Shown piece by piece: positions 47,343 through 57,437 of a DNA stretch of 64,000 nucleotides (positions within the stretch are counted from its first letter, which is position 1; each line of letters starts with the position of its first letter). The stretch is from Aeromicrobium erythreum. Its GTDB lineage: Bacteria; Actinomycetota; Actinomycetes; Propionibacteriales; Nocardioidaceae. A program made the translations under genes and the position numbers. The notes below the pieces were generated by a model. The model saw only the letters and a list, made by a program, of their open reading frames with translations. It made no database searches and was not told the DNA's origin. The DNA lies in assembly GCF_001509405.1 (NCBI RefSeq), contig NZ_CP011502.1:2418001-2482000 (forward strand). The letters are read 5' to 3'.

Positions 47343-50144
47343 TCAGACCACGATGTTGACGAGCTTGGGGGCGCGCACGATCGTCTTGCGGACCTCACGA
47401 CCGTCGATGGCCCGCTGCACGTTCTCCTCGGCCAGCGCGAGCGACGTCAGCTCCTGCTCGGACACGTCGGGCGCGACGTCGAGCTTCGCGCGGACCTTGC
47501 CCTGCACCTGCACGACGCACGTGACGGTGTCGGCCACCAGCAGGCTCGGATCGGCCTGCGGGAACGACGCGTGGGCGAGGGAGGCGTCGTGCCCGAGCCG
47601 CGACCACAGCTCCTCCGCCACGTGCGGGGCGAACGGCGCCAGCATCAGCACCAGCGGCTCGAGCACCTCGCGGCTGGTCACCGTGGCCTTCGTGCAGTGG
47701 TTGGTCAGCTCGATCAGCTTCGCGATCGCGGTGTTGAACCGCAGGCCGTCGAGGTCGGCCGCGACGCCGTCGATCGTGCGGTGCAGGACCTGCAGCGTCG
47801 CACGGTCGGGCTCGCCGCCGTCGGCACGGGTCTCGCCGGTCTCCTCGTCGACGACGAGACGCCAGACCCGCTGCAGGAAGCGCTGCGCGCCGACGACGGC
47901 GCGCGTCTCCCACGGCCGCGACTGGTCGAGCGGGCCCATGCTCATCTCGTACACGCGGAAGGTGTCGGCGCCGTACTCGTCGTACATCTCGTCGGGGGTG
48001 ACGACGTTCTTCAGGCTCTTGCCCATCTTCCCGTACTCGCGGGTGACCGGGGCGCCGTCGTAGGTGTACGTGGTGCTGCCGTCGTCGGCGACGTGCTCCT
48101 GCACCTCGTCGGCGGGCACGTACGTGCCGCGTGCGTCGGTGAAGGCGTACGCCTGGATGTAGCCCTGGTTGACCAGCCGGTGGAACGGCTCGGCGCTGCT
48201 CACGTGGCCGAGGTCGAACAGCACCTTGTGCCAGAAGCGCGCGTACAGCAGGTGCAGCACCGCGTGCTCGACACCGCCGACGTACAGGTCGACGCCGCCG
48301 GTCGTCTTGGCGTCCGTGGGACCCATCCAGTACGCCTCGTTCGCCGGGTCGACGAGCGCGTCGGCGTTGTGCGGGTCGAGGTAGCGCAGCTGGTACCAGC
48401 TGGAGCCGGCCCAGTTCGGCATCGTGTTGGTGTCGCGACGGTAGCGACGCGGGCCGTCGCCCAGGTCGAGCTCGACCTCGAGCCAGTCGTGCGCGCGACC
48501 CAGCGGCGGCTCCGGCTCGCTCGTGACGTCGTCGGGCTCGAAGGTGCGGGGCGAGTAGTCGGGCACGTCGGGCAGCTCGACGGGCAGCAGGTGGTCGGGC
48601 ACCGCGTGCGGGTGGCCCTCGTCGTCGAAGACGATCGGGAACGGCTCGCCCCAGTACCGCTGGCGCGAGAACAGCCAGTCGCGCAGCCGGTAGGTGGTGG
48701 TGCCCGTGCCGAGGCCCTTCTCCTCCAGCCACGCGATGATGCGCGCCTTCGCCTCCGCGACCGACAGGCCGTCGAGGCTCACCTCGTCGTTCGACGACGC
48801 GGTGGCCACGCCCTCCCCCGTCCACGGCAGCTCGTCCCCGCCCGTGACGACGCGGGGGGTCGGCAGGCCGAACGCCGTGGCGAAGGCGAAGTCGCGCTCG
48901 TCGTGCGCGGGCACGGCCATGATCGCGCCGGTGCCGTAGCCGACGAGCACGTAGTCGGCGACGAACACCGGCACCTGCTCGCCGTTCACCGGGTTCACCG
49001 CGTAGGCGCCCGTGAAGACGCCCGTCTTCTCCTTGCTCTCCTGGCGCTCGACGTCGGTCTTGCGCGACGCCGCGTGCCGGTAGGCCGCGACCGCCTCGGT
49101 GGGCGAGGCGGCGCCCCCGGTCCAGCGCTCGTCGGTGCCCTCGGGCCACGTGTCGGTGACGATCGCGTCGACCAGCTCGTGCTCGGGGGCCAGGACCATG
49201 TACGTGGCGCCGAACAGCGTGTCGGGACGGGTCGTGAACACGCGGATCGCGGCGTTCTCGACCGCCGGCACGTCGAACTCGACCTCCGCGCCGTGGGAGC
49301 GGCCGATCCAGTTGCGCTGCATCAGCTTGACCGGCTCGGGCCAGTCGACGGTCTCGAGGTCGTCGAGCAGGCGGTCGGCGTACGCGGTGATCCGCATCTG
49401 CCACTGGCGCAGGTTGCGCTGGAACACCGGGAAGTTGCCGCGCTCGCTGCGGCCCTCGGCGGTGACCTCCTCGTTGGACAGCACCGTACCGAGCGCGGGG
49501 CACCAGTTGACCGGCGACTCGCTGACGTAGGCCAGGCGGTGCGGGTCGATGACCGCGGGGTCGTCGGTGCCCAGCTTCTCGCGCAGCTCCGCGATGGGCC
49601 GGGCGCGGCCCGCCTCCTCGTCGTACCAGGCGTCGAAGATCTGCAGGAAGACCCACTGCGTCCAACGCACGAAGTCGGGGTCGATGGTCGCGAACGAGCG
49701 GCGCTGGTCGTGGCCGAGGCCGAGGCGGCGCAGCTGTCGGCGCATGTTCGCGATGTTTGCCAGGGTGTTGGCGCGCGGGTGCTCACCGGTCTGGATGGCG
49801 TGCAGCTCGGCCGGAAGCCCGAAGGCGTCGTAGCCGAGGGTGTGCAGCACGTTCTTGCCGAGCATCCGCTGGTGACGCCCGACCACGTCGGTGCCGATGT
49901 AGCCCAGCGGGTGGCCGACGTGCAGCCCCGCGCCCGACGGGTAGGGGAACATGTCCATCAGGTAGTACGTCGACGTCGGCAGCTCGCCGTCGCCCGCGAG
50001 CTCACCGGTCGGGTTCGGGGCCTCGAAGGTGCCCTCGCGCTCCCAGCGCTCCTGCCAGCGCGCCTCGATCTCGGCGGCGAGGCCGGCGGTGTAGCGGTGG
50101 GTGTCGGGACGGTCGGTCGTGTCGGCGCGGTCGGCGGTGCTCAC
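47343..50144 (-). CDS. leuS: leucyl-tRNA synthetase
   Basis: Full-length 933-residue LeuRS. The HIGH-type motif is [12 protein letters not shown] and the KMSKS-type motif is KMGKSLKN, where the second residue is Gly rather than Ser, a common variant. The editing (CP1) domain lies at about 250-430, with the conserved [19 protein letters not shown], and the C-terminal [13 protein letters not shown] domain ends near the stop. Located near leuA only by chance of the window. Confidence 0.98.
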   Translation of the reverse strand: MSTADRADTTDRPDTHRYTAGLAAEIEARWQERWEREGTFEAPNPTGELAGDGELPTSTYYLMDMFPYPSGAGLHVGHPLGYIGTDVVGRHQRMLGKNVLHTLGYDAFGLPAELHAIQTGEHPRANTLANIANMRRQLRRLGLGHDQRRSFATIDPDFVRWTQWVFLQIFDAWYDEEAGRARPIAELREKLGTDDPAVIDPHRLAYVSESPVNWCPALGTVLSNEEVTAEGRSERGNFPVFQRNLRQWQMRITAYADRLLDDLETVDWPEPVKLMQRNWIGRSHGAEVEFDVPAVENAAIRVFTTRPDTLFGATYMVLAPEHELVDAIVTDTWPEGTDERWTGGAASPTEAVAAYRHAASRKTDVERQESKEKTGVFTGAYAVNPVNGEQVPVFVADYVLVGYGTGAIMAVPAHDERDFAFATAFGLPTPRVVTGGDELPWTGEGVATASSNDEVSLDGLSVAEAKARIIAWLEEKGLGTGTTTYRLRDWLFSRQRYWGEPFPIVFDDEGHPHAVPDHLLPVELPDVPDYSPRTFEPDDVTSEPEPPLGRAHDWLEVELDLGDGPRRYRRDTNTMPNWAGSSWYQLRYLDPHNADALVDPANEAYWMGPTDAKTTGGVDLYVGGVEHAVLHLLYARFWHKVLFDLGHVSSAEPFHRLVNQGYIQAYAFTDARGTYVPADEVQEHVADDGSTTYTYDGAPVTREYGKMGKSLKNVVTPDEMYDEYGADTFRVYEMSMGPLDQSRPWETRAVVGAQRFLQRVWRLVVDEETGETRADGGEPDRATLQVLHRTIDGVAADLDGLRFNTAIAKLIELTNHCTKATVTSREVLEPLVLMLAPFAPHVAEELWSRLGHDASLAHASFPQADPSLLVADTVTCVVQVQGKVRAKLDVAPDVSEQELTSLALAEENVQRAIDGREVRKTIVRAPKLVNIVV

Positions 50145-50213
50145 CGGACGATGCTACCGACGAGGCATCGACGGTCTGACGAGCGGAGCACCCGACGCGG
50201 CTACGCTCGCCGC

Positions 50214-50768
50214 ATGCGCCAACGTCTCGCTCGGTTCGTCATCCGCCGCATGGGCTACACGATGGTCGGGGAGACGCCGTCGCGCGGGATCCTCGTCGGG
50301 GCGCCCCACACGTCGAACTGGGACTTCGTGACGATGCTGCTCGTCATGTGGCACGACGGGGCGCACCCGCGCGTGCTGGTGAAGAAGGAGCTGTTCAAGG
50401 GGCCGCTCGGGTGGGTCCTGCGGGCGCTCGGCGGTGTGCCGTTGGACCGTCGGGACGCGGGCGGGGTGGTCGGCGAGCTGGCTGCGGAGGCCCGGGACGG
50501 CGAGGACTTCCGCCTCGTCATCGCCGCGGAGGGCACGCGCTCGCGCGGGGAGTACTGGAAGTCGGGCTTCCACCGGCTGTCGCGCGAGACGGGGCTCCCG
50601 ATCACGCTGGCCTTCTTCGACCCGCCGACCCGCACGATGGGCTACGGCCCGACGTTCGTCGCCTCCGACGACGTCGCCGCCGACATGGACGTCGTGCGGG
50701 CCTTCTACGCCGACAAGCTCGGCATCAAGCCCGCCAACGCCACCGTCCCGCGTCTGCGCGAGGAGTAG
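50214..50768 (+). CDS. lysophospholipid acyltransferase-family protein
   Basis: A 184-residue PlsC-like acyltransferase. APHTSNWDF provides the HxxxxD catalytic pair, and IAAEGTRSRGEYWKSGFHRL is the glycerophosphate-binding block. The short length and lack of a strong membrane helix resemble the small 1-acylglycerol-3-phosphate acyltransferases. It appears leaderless: TACGCT at 50202-50207, six bases before the ATG. The substrate is unknown. Confidence 0.87.
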   Translation: MRQRLARFVIRRMGYTMVGETPSRGILVGAPHTSNWDFVTMLLVMWHDGAHPRVLVKKELFKGPLGWVLRALGGVPLDRRDAGGVVGELAAEARDGEDFRLVIAAEGTRSRGEYWKSGFHRLSRETGLPITLAFFDPPTRTMGYGPTFVASDDVAADMDVVRAFYADKLGIKPANATVPRLREE

Positions 50769-50824
50769 GCCCGCCCGGCGGGGGTGCCGGGCCGTGGGCG
50801 GCGAAAGGTACAGCGACGCCCGGC

Positions 50825-51097
50825 TCAGCTCCCGTCGGACGTGCCGTCGGCGGGTGACGACGTCGGCTCGGCGGGGACGACGAGCGGACGCACGCGCACC
50901 CAGGTGAGGAACGCGGCGGCCACCACGAGCATCCCGATGCCGGCCCACAGGTTGATGTTGAGCCCGTCCCCTCGCGCAAGCTCCGCCTCGGTGGCGCGGA
51001 ACAGCCCGAGGCCGGTGAGGATCAGGCCGTAGACGCCGAGCAGGCCGCCGATGAGGGTGCGGACGTCGAACGCGCCCGCGGTGTGCTTCTCGCTCAT
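50825..51097 (-). CDS. small membrane protein co-transcribed with the symporter
   Basis: A 90-residue protein with two predicted helices (about residues 14-34 and 50-70) and a disordered acidic tail. It starts nine bases after the symporter stop, so it is probably an accessory or stability subunit. No family recognised. Confidence 0.7.
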   Translation of the reverse strand: MSEKHTAGAFDVRTLIGGLLGVYGLILTGLGLFRATEAELARGDGLNINLWAGIGMLVVAAAFLTWVRVRPLVVPAEPTSSPADGTSDGS

Positions 51098-51106
51098 GCT
51101 GTGCTC

Positions 51107-52819
51107 CTACCGGAAGATCACGTTGAGGACGACGACGAGGACCAGCCCGATGCCGGCGAGCTTGACCGGCGACTGGTACCAGGGCAGCGCACCCTCGTCG
51201 GGGTCGACGAGGTCCTCCTTGGGCGTCAGGGAGTAGACGAGACCGACGAGCTCCTTCTCGGGCTTCGGCGCGGTCACGAGGGTGACGGCCACGCTCACGA
51301 GGATGTCGACGGCGAAGGCGGCACCGGCGGCGACGAACGATGCGCCCTGGCCCGAGAGACCGATCGCGCCGATGCTGGCGGGGCCGAGCGCGTCCTCGCT
51401 GAGGACGGCCACGAGCACCGCCGCCCCGGTGCCGGCGACCAGGCCCGACCAGCCGGCGGTCGCCGTCATGCGCTTCCAGAACATGCCGAGGATGAAGGTC
51501 GCGAACAGCGGCGCGTTGAAGAACCCGAAGAGCGTCTGCAGGTAGTCCATGAGGTTGTCGTAGTTCGACGCGATGAGCGCGGTGCCGATGGCCACGACCG
51601 TGGCGCCGACCGTGGCGATGCGGCCGACCTTCAGGTAGTAGCCGTCCTCCTTGTCCTTGACGACGTACTGCTGCCAGAGGTCGTAGCTGAAGACGGTGTT
51701 GAACGCGGAGATGTTGGCGGCCATGCCGGCCATGAACGACGCGAGCAGTCCGGCGAGGGCGACGCCGAGCATGCCATTGGGCAGCAGGTCGCGCATGAGC
51801 AGCAGGATGGCGTCGTTGTAGGTGACGCCCTGCGCGTCGCCGCCGGACTTGAGCGCCGCGAGCTCGGGGACGACGATCGCGGCGATGATGCCCGGGATGA
51901 TCACGACGAACGGGATGAACATCTTCGGGAAGGCGCCGATGACCGGGGCGCGTCGGGCCGCCGACATCGACGACGACGCCATGGCGCGCTGCACCTCGAC
52001 GAAGTTGGTGGTCCAGTAGCCGAACGACAGGACGAAGCCGAGACCGAGGACGAGCCCGACCACCGACCAGAACGGGTTGTCGATGCCGGTGAGGTCGGTG
52101 CCCGGCCACGACGACAGCTGCTCGGGCCCGGGCTGGACCTTGTCGACGACGCCCTGCCAGCCGCCCACCTTGTGCAGCGCGATGATCGTCAGCGGCACGA
52201 GCGCGGCGACGATGACGAAGAACTGCAGGACCTCGTTGTAGATCGCCGCCGACAGCCCGCCGAGCGCCGTGTAGCTGAGGACGACGGCGGCGGCCACGAC
52301 CAGCGAGACCCACAGCGGCCAGCCCAGCAGCCGGTTGACGATCGTCGCCAGCAGGAACAGGTTGATGCCGGCGATGAGCAGCTGCGCGACGGAGAAGCTG
52401 AGCGCGTTGACCAGGTGCGCGCCGGTGCCGAAGCGTCGGCGCATGAACTCGGGGACGCTGCGCACGCCGGAGCCGTAGTAGAACGGCATCATCACGACGC
52501 CGAGGAAGAGCATCGCGGGGACGGCGCCGATCCAGAAGTAGTGGACGGTCGCCATGCCGTACTGCGCGCCGTTCGCGCTCATGCCCATGATCTCGACCGC
52601 GCCGAGGTTCGCCGCGATGAACGCCAGCCCCGTCACCCACGCCGGCAGCGACCGCCCCGACAGGAAGAAGTCGATGCTCGTCGACACCTGGCGACGCGCC
52701 AGGAAGCCGATGCCCAGCACGACGGCGAAGTAGATCGCGACGATCGTGTAGTCGAAGACGTCCGCGTCGAGCCGGAACGACCCGTCGGCGGACGCGAGCG
52801 TCGTGGTGATGGCCTGCAT
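51107..52819 (-). CDS. sodium:solute symporter (SSS/SGLT family)
   Basis: A 570-residue permease with about 14 helices. It has the SSS core: FFLSGRSLPAWVTGLAFIAANLGAVEIMG, then GGLSAAIYNEVLQFFVI, and AGLLASFMAGMAANISAFNTVFSYDLWQ. The overall pattern is closest to the sugar-transporting SGLT/vSGLT branch, but the substrate cannot be fixed. ATG at 52819 follows GAGGGGA. It is transcribed with a 90-residue membrane protein. Confidence 0.9.
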   Translation of the reverse strand: MQAITTTLASADGSFRLDADVFDYTIVAIYFAVVLGIGFLARRQVSTSIDFFLSGRSLPAWVTGLAFIAANLGAVEIMGMSANGAQYGMATVHYFWIGAVPAMLFLGVVMMPFYYGSGVRSVPEFMRRRFGTGAHLVNALSFSVAQLLIAGINLFLLATIVNRLLGWPLWVSLVVAAAVVLSYTALGGLSAAIYNEVLQFFVIVAALVPLTIIALHKVGGWQGVVDKVQPGPEQLSSWPGTDLTGIDNPFWSVVGLVLGLGFVLSFGYWTTNFVEVQRAMASSSMSAARRAPVIGAFPKMFIPFVVIIPGIIAAIVVPELAALKSGGDAQGVTYNDAILLLMRDLLPNGMLGVALAGLLASFMAGMAANISAFNTVFSYDLWQQYVVKDKEDGYYLKVGRIATVGATVVAIGTALIASNYDNLMDYLQTLFGFFNAPLFATFILGMFWKRMTATAGWSGLVAGTGAAVLVAVLSEDALGPASIGAIGLSGQGASFVAAGAAFAVDILVSVAVTLVTAPKPEKELVGLVYSLTPKEDLVDPDEGALPWYQSPVKLAGIGLVLVVVLNVIFR

Positions 52820-52949
52820 CCTCTTCCCCTCAGATGGTTCCCGTGCACAACCGGATGGTCCTCCCGCACGGTACGCCTCCCCCGCCCTCCCCGCGCGCCG
52901 GGCCGGGCGGGGGCGGTGTCGCGTCCTGATGTGGCGTCCGCTCGTCCTA

Positions 52950-53088
52950 CTGATGCGCTGCCGCAGGGGGTCTGGGCTTGGTGGTGCGCTGCCGCGGGGG
53001 TCTGGGTCTGCTCGTGCGCTGCCTGCGGGGGTCCGGGTTTGCTGGTGCGCTGTCGCAGGGGGTCTCGTCCTGCTGGTGCGCTGCCTCG
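52950..53088. repeat. degenerate 30-31 bp tandem repeat, about 4.5 copies
   Basis: Four to five adjacent copies based on TGCTGGTGCGCTGC followed by CGCGGGGGTCTGGGTC, with small changes and no unique spacers. It occupies the first part of the gene-free interval 52820-53609. The bases from 52820 to 52949 hold the symporter's upstream region and no gene I can see. Confidence 0.8.
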
Positions 53089-53114
53089 ACTTTCGCTGGG
53101 GGTGGTCTCCGAAA

Positions 53115-53526
53115 GGCCTCGACCGGGCGGCTGGCGGCGGCGCTGGTCTGGGGTCTCGGGCCGTGGCCCGCGTCGGACGCAAGGATCTGCGTTCGTGCGT
53201 GGGACTCCAAGGCTTCTGCGTTTGCTACGGGATCCCGTCACCAACGCAGAAGCATTCGACCTTCGACGCACGAAGGAAGAATCGTGGGTGCCCTTGGGGG
53301 CGGGGTGGGCAGTGCTTCTTCCTTCGCGTGGCACGGTCCACGAGAAGCGAGAACCTCTGCCACGTCTGGCCCTGCCGGCGGTGGATTCTCCACCTGTACA
53401 GCGCTCAGAAGGTGGCAGATCCACCGCCGACGACGATCCAGTGGCAGACCCACCGCTCGACCCTCAACACCAACCCGCAGCCGGAGACCCCGGACCAGCG
53501 CCGCTCCCAGCCGCCCGGTCGAAGCC
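53115..53526. repeat. 412-bp inverted-repeat element without a coding region
   Basis: Terminal arms of 43 bp (53115-53157 and 53484-53526) match inversely at 39 of 43 positions, with looser homology continuing to about 53106 and 53535. The interior holds more inverted pairs: GCTTCTGCGTT with AACGCAGAAGC around the perfect ACGGGATCCCGT (53227-53238), CGAAGGAAGAA with TTCTTCCTTCG, and GGCGGTGGAT with ATCCACCGCC enclosing CCACCT/AGGTGG. GGTCCACGAGAAG is also duplicated at 53335 and 53537 onward. No transposase is present. It resembles a decayed MITE or a large structured intergenic repeat. Confidence 0.75.
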
Positions 53527-53609
53527 CTGGCGGAGCGCAGGTCCACGAGAAGCCGCGCCGACGCAGCCGCAGGTCGAGCGAGGAGCCGCGTGCACGCAGC
53601 AGCAGCCCC

Positions 53610-54284
53610 TCACCCCAGCGCGCAGTACTCCTCGACCTTGGAGGTGGGGCCGGAGACGATCAGCTCGTCGCCGGTGGTGACGAAGGTGTCGGCCTGGGCG
53701 TAGGTGAAGTCCTGGCCGCGGGTCTTCACGCCGACGATGGTGACGCCGTACTTGCGGCGCACGTCGGAGTCGGTGAGCGTACGGTCGACGGTGCACTCGG
53801 GGGCGCGGGTGCGGGCGATGGCGAAGCCGTCGTCGAACTCGATGAAGTCGGTCATGGTGCCGGTGACGAGGTGGGCGACGCGCTTGCCCATCTGCGACTC
53901 CGGCCGGATCACGTGGGTGGCGCCGACGCGCTCGAGGATGGCGGCGTGCTTGCCGCTGATCGCCTTGGCCCACACCTCCTTGACGCCGAGGTCGAGCAGG
54001 CCGAGCACGGTCAGCACGCTCGCCTCGATGTCGGTGCCGATCCCGACGACGGCCACCTCGAACTGCTCGGCGCCGATCTGGCGCAGCGCCTCGGTGTCGG
54101 TGGTGTCGGCGGCGACGACGTGCGTGAAGTCGCTGGCGTAGCGCTGCACGATCTCCGGACGCTCGTCGACGGCCAGGACGTCGTGCCCCAGGTGCACGAG
54201 GGAGCGCGCCACGGCGGTGCCGAAGCGACCCAGCCCGAGGACGATGACGGGCGCATTGGGTGCGGTGTCCTTCTTCTTAGCCAA
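53610..54284 (-). CDS. TrkA/KtrA-type potassium uptake regulator (RCK)
   Basis: A 224-residue cytoplasmic gating subunit. The RCK-N domain has VIVLGLGRFGTAVARSL and DVLAVDE for nucleotide binding, and an RCK-C domain follows from about residue 145. The start is TTG at 54284, overlapping the TrkB stop by eight bases. Its ribosome site GAGGAG is formed by codons for the last residues of TrkB (Glu-Glu). The other in-frame ATG at 54323 lies inside trkB and is a poor start. Confidence 0.9.
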   Translation of the reverse strand: MAKKKDTAPNAPVIVLGLGRFGTAVARSLVHLGHDVLAVDERPEIVQRYASDFTHVVAADTTDTEALRQIGAEQFEVAVVGIGTDIEASVLTVLGLLDLGVKEVWAKAISGKHAAILERVGATHVIRPESQMGKRVAHLVTGTMTDFIEFDDGFAIARTRAPECTVDRTLTDSDVRRKYGVTIVGVKTRGQDFTYAQADTFVTTGDELIVSGPTSKVEEYCALG

Positions 54285-55623
54285 TGATCGGTTGCTCCTC
54301 GGGAAGGTGGTAGCGCGGTGCACGCCGTCTCAGGACGAACGCCGACGCCGCCGCAATCGTGCCCACTCGGCCGATGAACATCAAGACGGCGAGCACCAGC
54401 TTCGCGCTGTCGGGCAGCTGCGGCGTGAGCCCGGTGCTCAGCCCGACGGTCGCGAACGCCGACGTCGTCTCGAACAGGACCTCGTCGAACGGGAAGTCGG
54501 TCAGGATCATGATGAGCAGCGTCATCGACGTCACGAGCATCACCGAGAGCAGAGCGATGCTGAGCGCCGTGCGGACCACGGCGGGGCCGACCGACCGGTT
54601 GCCGACCGTGACCTCGGGGTCGCCGCGCAGCTCGGCGAGGATGACGAACGCGAGCAGCAGGAACGTGGTCACCTTGATGCCGCCCGCGGTGCTGGCGCTG
54701 CCGCCACCGATGAACATGAGGATGGTGCCGATGGCGAGGGTCTCCCCCGACACGGCACCCCAGTCGAAGCTGTTGAGCCCGCCGGAGCGCGGCATGATGC
54801 CGCCCTCGATGCCCGTGACCAGCTTGTCGTGCACCGACATCGGCGCGAGGGTGTCGGGGTTCGCCCACTCGAGCGCGAGGAACGTGAGCGCACCGAAGAC
54901 GAGCAGGCCGAGGGAGCCCCACACCGTCAGCCGCGTGTGGATCGTCCAGCGGTCGGGCGTGCGCCACTCCTTGAACAGCTCGGCCAGCACCGGGAAGCCC
55001 ATCGCGCCGATGAAGACCGCCACGCAGATGGGGATGATGATGAGCCCGTCGCCGGCGTAGCCGACCAGGCTGTCGCTGTTGAGCGAGAAGCCGGCGTTGT
55101 TGAACGCCATCACCGAGTCGAACACGCCGTGCCAGAGGGCGGTCGGCAGGTCGTCGAAGTACGCGAGGCGGTACCGCGTCGTGAGGATCGCCGCGATGAC
55201 GGCCTGGAACCCGAACATGGTCACGGCCACGCGGCGGAACAGGGGCCGCACCTCGCCGATGTTGACGACGTGCATGTCGGCCTGGGCGACGAGGCGCGTG
55301 CGCAGGCCGAGGCGCCCGCCGATGAACAGGCCGAGCACGGTCGCGAGCGCGACGATGCCGAGCCCGCCGATCTCGACGAGGACGAGGATGATCGCCTGCC
55401 CGGTCGGGCTCCAGTACGTCGAGGTGTCGACGCTGGCCAGCCCGGTCACCGTCACGGCCGACGCCGACGTGAAGAACGCGTCGACGAGGTCGGCGCGACC
55501 CTCGGCGCTGCGCGCGACGGGCAGGAGCAGCAGGAGGGTGCCGAGCACGACCAGGGCGAAGAACGTGAGGGGCAGCAGACGCACGGGGTGCGCGATGGCA
55601 GCCGGGATCCTCGGTCGGGGCAC
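54277..55623 (-). CDS. TrkB/KtrB-type potassium channel subunit
   Basis: A 448-residue potassium uptake membrane subunit with four pore repeats. The selectivity Gly of each P-loop is visible in AVTVTGLASVDT, AFNNAGFSLNSDS, MPRSGGLNSFDWG and FATVGLSTGL. I chose GTG at 55623 because TACCGT (55630-55635) is six bases ahead, a leaderless arrangement; the frame is open to 55737 but that runs into the divergent glycosyltransferase. It is coupled to the RCK subunit downstream. Confidence 0.9.
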   Translation of the reverse strand: MPRPRIPAAIAHPVRLLPLTFFALVVLGTLLLLLPVARSAEGRADLVDAFFTSASAVTVTGLASVDTSTYWSPTGQAIILVLVEIGGLGIVALATVLGLFIGGRLGLRTRLVAQADMHVVNIGEVRPLFRRVAVTMFGFQAVIAAILTTRYRLAYFDDLPTALWHGVFDSVMAFNNAGFSLNSDSLVGYAGDGLIIIPICVAVFIGAMGFPVLAELFKEWRTPDRWTIHTRLTVWGSLGLLVFGALTFLALEWANPDTLAPMSVHDKLVTGIEGGIMPRSGGLNSFDWGAVSGETLAIGTILMFIGGGSASTAGGIKVTTFLLLAFVILAELRGDPEVTVGNRSVGPAVVRTALSIALLSVMLVTSMTLLIMILTDFPFDEVLFETTSAFATVGLSTGLTPQLPDSAKLVLAVLMFIGRVGTIAAASAFVLRRRAPRYHLPEEQPIIG

Positions 55624-55684
55624 GGGACGACGGTACCTGCCCCACCCGGCCACCTGGCCTGGATCGGCCGATAGTCTGACGCGG

Positions 55685-56665
55685 ATGTCCGACGTCCCCG
55701 CCTCGCCTGCCGCCCGGCTGGCCATCGTCATCGTCACCTACAACAGGTCGACGTACCTGGCCGACCTGCTGCGCAGCGCCACCGCGCTCACCGTGCCGCC
55801 GTGGCGCATCGTGGTCGTCGACAACGCCAGCACCGACGACACCCCCGACGTCGTCGCCGAGGCCGCCGGCTGGTTCCCCGAGGGCGTCCTGGTCGACCGC
55901 CGCCTCGACACCAACACGGGCGGGTCCGGCGGGTTCTGCGAGGGCACGCGCACCGCGCTCGAGCTGGGCGCGGAGTGGGTGTGGCTGATGGACGACGACG
56001 TCGAGATCCTGCCCGAGGCGCTCGAGCGGTTCGCGCCCGCGATGGAGCGGTTCCGCGTCATCCACGGCCGCCGCTACGACTTCGACGGCTCGCCGTTCTA
56101 CTGGCAGGCCAAGTTCAACCAGTTCCTCGGCGTGCCGCTGCCGTACGGCTTCCGGCGCACCTTCGACGACGAGGGCTACGCGATCACGAACTCGGGCACG
56201 TTCGAGGGCATGCTGATCCACGCCGACGTCGTGCGCACGATCGGCCTGCCGGACCCCCGCTTCTTCATCACGTGGGACGACGCCGCCTACGCGTGGCTGG
56301 CGGCCCAGCACACCGAGGTCGTCTACATGGACGCGTTCGTGCTGCAGCGCAAGCGCGAGCAGCAGCAGGTGAACCTCGGCGTGCGGCACCTGAACGACGG
56401 CAGCCCGCTCTTCCGCTTCCACGTCATGCGCAACCGCGCCTACGTGGGACGCTACTTCGCCGAGCACGGGCAGCTGCACCGGGTCGGCTTCGCGCTGGGC
56501 ACGCTGCTGACCTTCGCCAAGGAGGTCTTCCGGCTGGTCGTCGTCCAGCACACGCTGCACGGCGTCGGCGACCTCGTGCGCGGGGCGCGGGCGTCGCGTC
56601 GCATCTGGCGCGACCGCACCTGGCGACCGATGGACCCCGCCGAGGTGCCGCCTCCGCCGAGCTGA
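55685..56665 (+). CDS. family 2 glycosyltransferase
   Basis: A 326-residue GT-A enzyme. IVIVTYNRSTYLADLL, VVVDNASTDDT, NTGGSGGFCEGTRTAL and the DxD region WLMDDDVEIL are visible, with WDDAAY as the likely catalytic base motif. These features are shared with the galactofuranosyltransferase at 57492, so it may be the first enzyme of the same galactan-like pathway (GlfT1-like). It appears leaderless: TAGTCT at 55672-55677, seven bases before the ATG. Sugar and acceptor are inferred. Confidence 0.85.
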   Translation: MSDVPASPAARLAIVIVTYNRSTYLADLLRSATALTVPPWRIVVVDNASTDDTPDVVAEAAGWFPEGVLVDRRLDTNTGGSGGFCEGTRTALELGAEWVWLMDDDVEILPEALERFAPAMERFRVIHGRRYDFDGSPFYWQAKFNQFLGVPLPYGFRRTFDDEGYAITNSGTFEGMLIHADVVRTIGLPDPRFFITWDDAAYAWLAAQHTEVVYMDAFVLQRKREQQQVNLGVRHLNDGSPLFRFHVMRNRAYVGRYFAEHGQLHRVGFALGTLLTFAKEVFRLVVVQHTLHGVGDLVRGARASRRIWRDRTWRPMDPAEVPPPPS

Positions 56666-56686
56666 CCGGTCGGCGGCGGGGATCCC

Positions 56687-57391
56687 CTAGGGGCGCGCGG
56701 CCAGCAGCGCCCGGGCCACGACGAGGTCGGTCGCGTCGGTGATCTTGAGGTTCTCGGGGTCTCCCTCGACGACGCCCACGCGGACGTCGGGCACGAGCGC
56801 GATCGCCAGCGTGCAGTCGTCGGTGACCTGCACGGCCGGGTCGGCGCAGGCCCTGCGGTGCGCCTCCTCCAGCACGCCCACGGTGAAGCCCTGGGGCGTC
56901 TGGTGGCGACGCAGCGTCGCGCGCGGGAGCGGCGCGGTCGGCAGCCCGGTCGTCGGGTCGACCTGCACGATCGTGTCGGGCGTCGGGACCAGCACGGCGA
57001 CGACGTCGTGCTCGTCGAGCGCGCGCACCACGTCGGCGACGATGCGGGCGCTCACGAGCGGACGGGCCGCGTCGTGCACCAGGACCCTGTCCCCCGCGCT
57101 CGCTCCGGCCCCGAGCAGGGCCGCGAGACCCGCCCGGGTGCTGTCGTGACGTTCGCGTCCGCCGTCGACGACCCGCAGCCCCGGCCCCACGTGCTCCTCG
57201 ACGGCTGCGCGCCACGCGGCGGGCGCGACCAGGACGACGTCGTCGACCGCGGGGTGGTCGCGCAGGGCGGCCACGCTGCGCTGCAGCACGCTGCGTCCGG
57301 CGAGGTCGAGCAGCTGCTTCGGCCGGTCGGCGCCGACCCGCAGTCCGAGCCCGCCAGCGAGCACGATCGCCCACGTCCGACGCTCTGCCAC
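56687..57391 (-). CDS. IspD/TarI-family cytidylyltransferase
   Basis: A 234-residue CTP-dependent cytidylyltransferase. Motifs are IVLAGGLGLRVGADRPKQLL, VHDAARPLVS, RRHQTPQGF and a closing EGDPENLKITDATDLVVA. The AGG at the P-loop, the NLKIT and the position among envelope glycan genes lean towards ribitol-phosphate cytidylyltransferase (TarI) rather than methylerythritol-phosphate cytidylyltransferase (IspD), but both are possible. It is divergent from the GlfT2-like gene and appears leaderless (TACGCT, seven bases before the GTG). Confidence 0.82.
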   Translation of the reverse strand: MAERRTWAIVLAGGLGLRVGADRPKQLLDLAGRSVLQRSVAALRDHPAVDDVVLVAPAAWRAAVEEHVGPGLRVVDGGRERHDSTRAGLAALLGAGASAGDRVLVHDAARPLVSARIVADVVRALDEHDVVAVLVPTPDTIVQVDPTTGLPTAPLPRATLRRHQTPQGFTVGVLEEAHRRACADPAVQVTDDCTLAIALVPDVRVGVVEGDPENLKITDATDLVVARALLAARP

Positions 57392-57437
57392 GCCGGTGAG
57401 CGTAGCGCAGCAACCGGCGTACTAGGCTCGGACGCGC

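Noticed and set aside
46209-50768. A plus-strand open frame of about 1,500 codons opposite leuS and degV
   Set aside because: It is the antisense shadow of leuS and degV caused by high GC, with low-complexity His/Arg/Gly-rich translation. Only its last 184 codons (from 50214) are a real acyltransferase gene.
52950-53088. 30-bp repeats as a CRISPR array
   Set aside because: The copies abut one another without unique spacers and are degenerate.
53115-53526. Complete insertion sequence
   Set aside because: No frame in the element encodes a transposase-like protein, and no clear target duplication flanks it.
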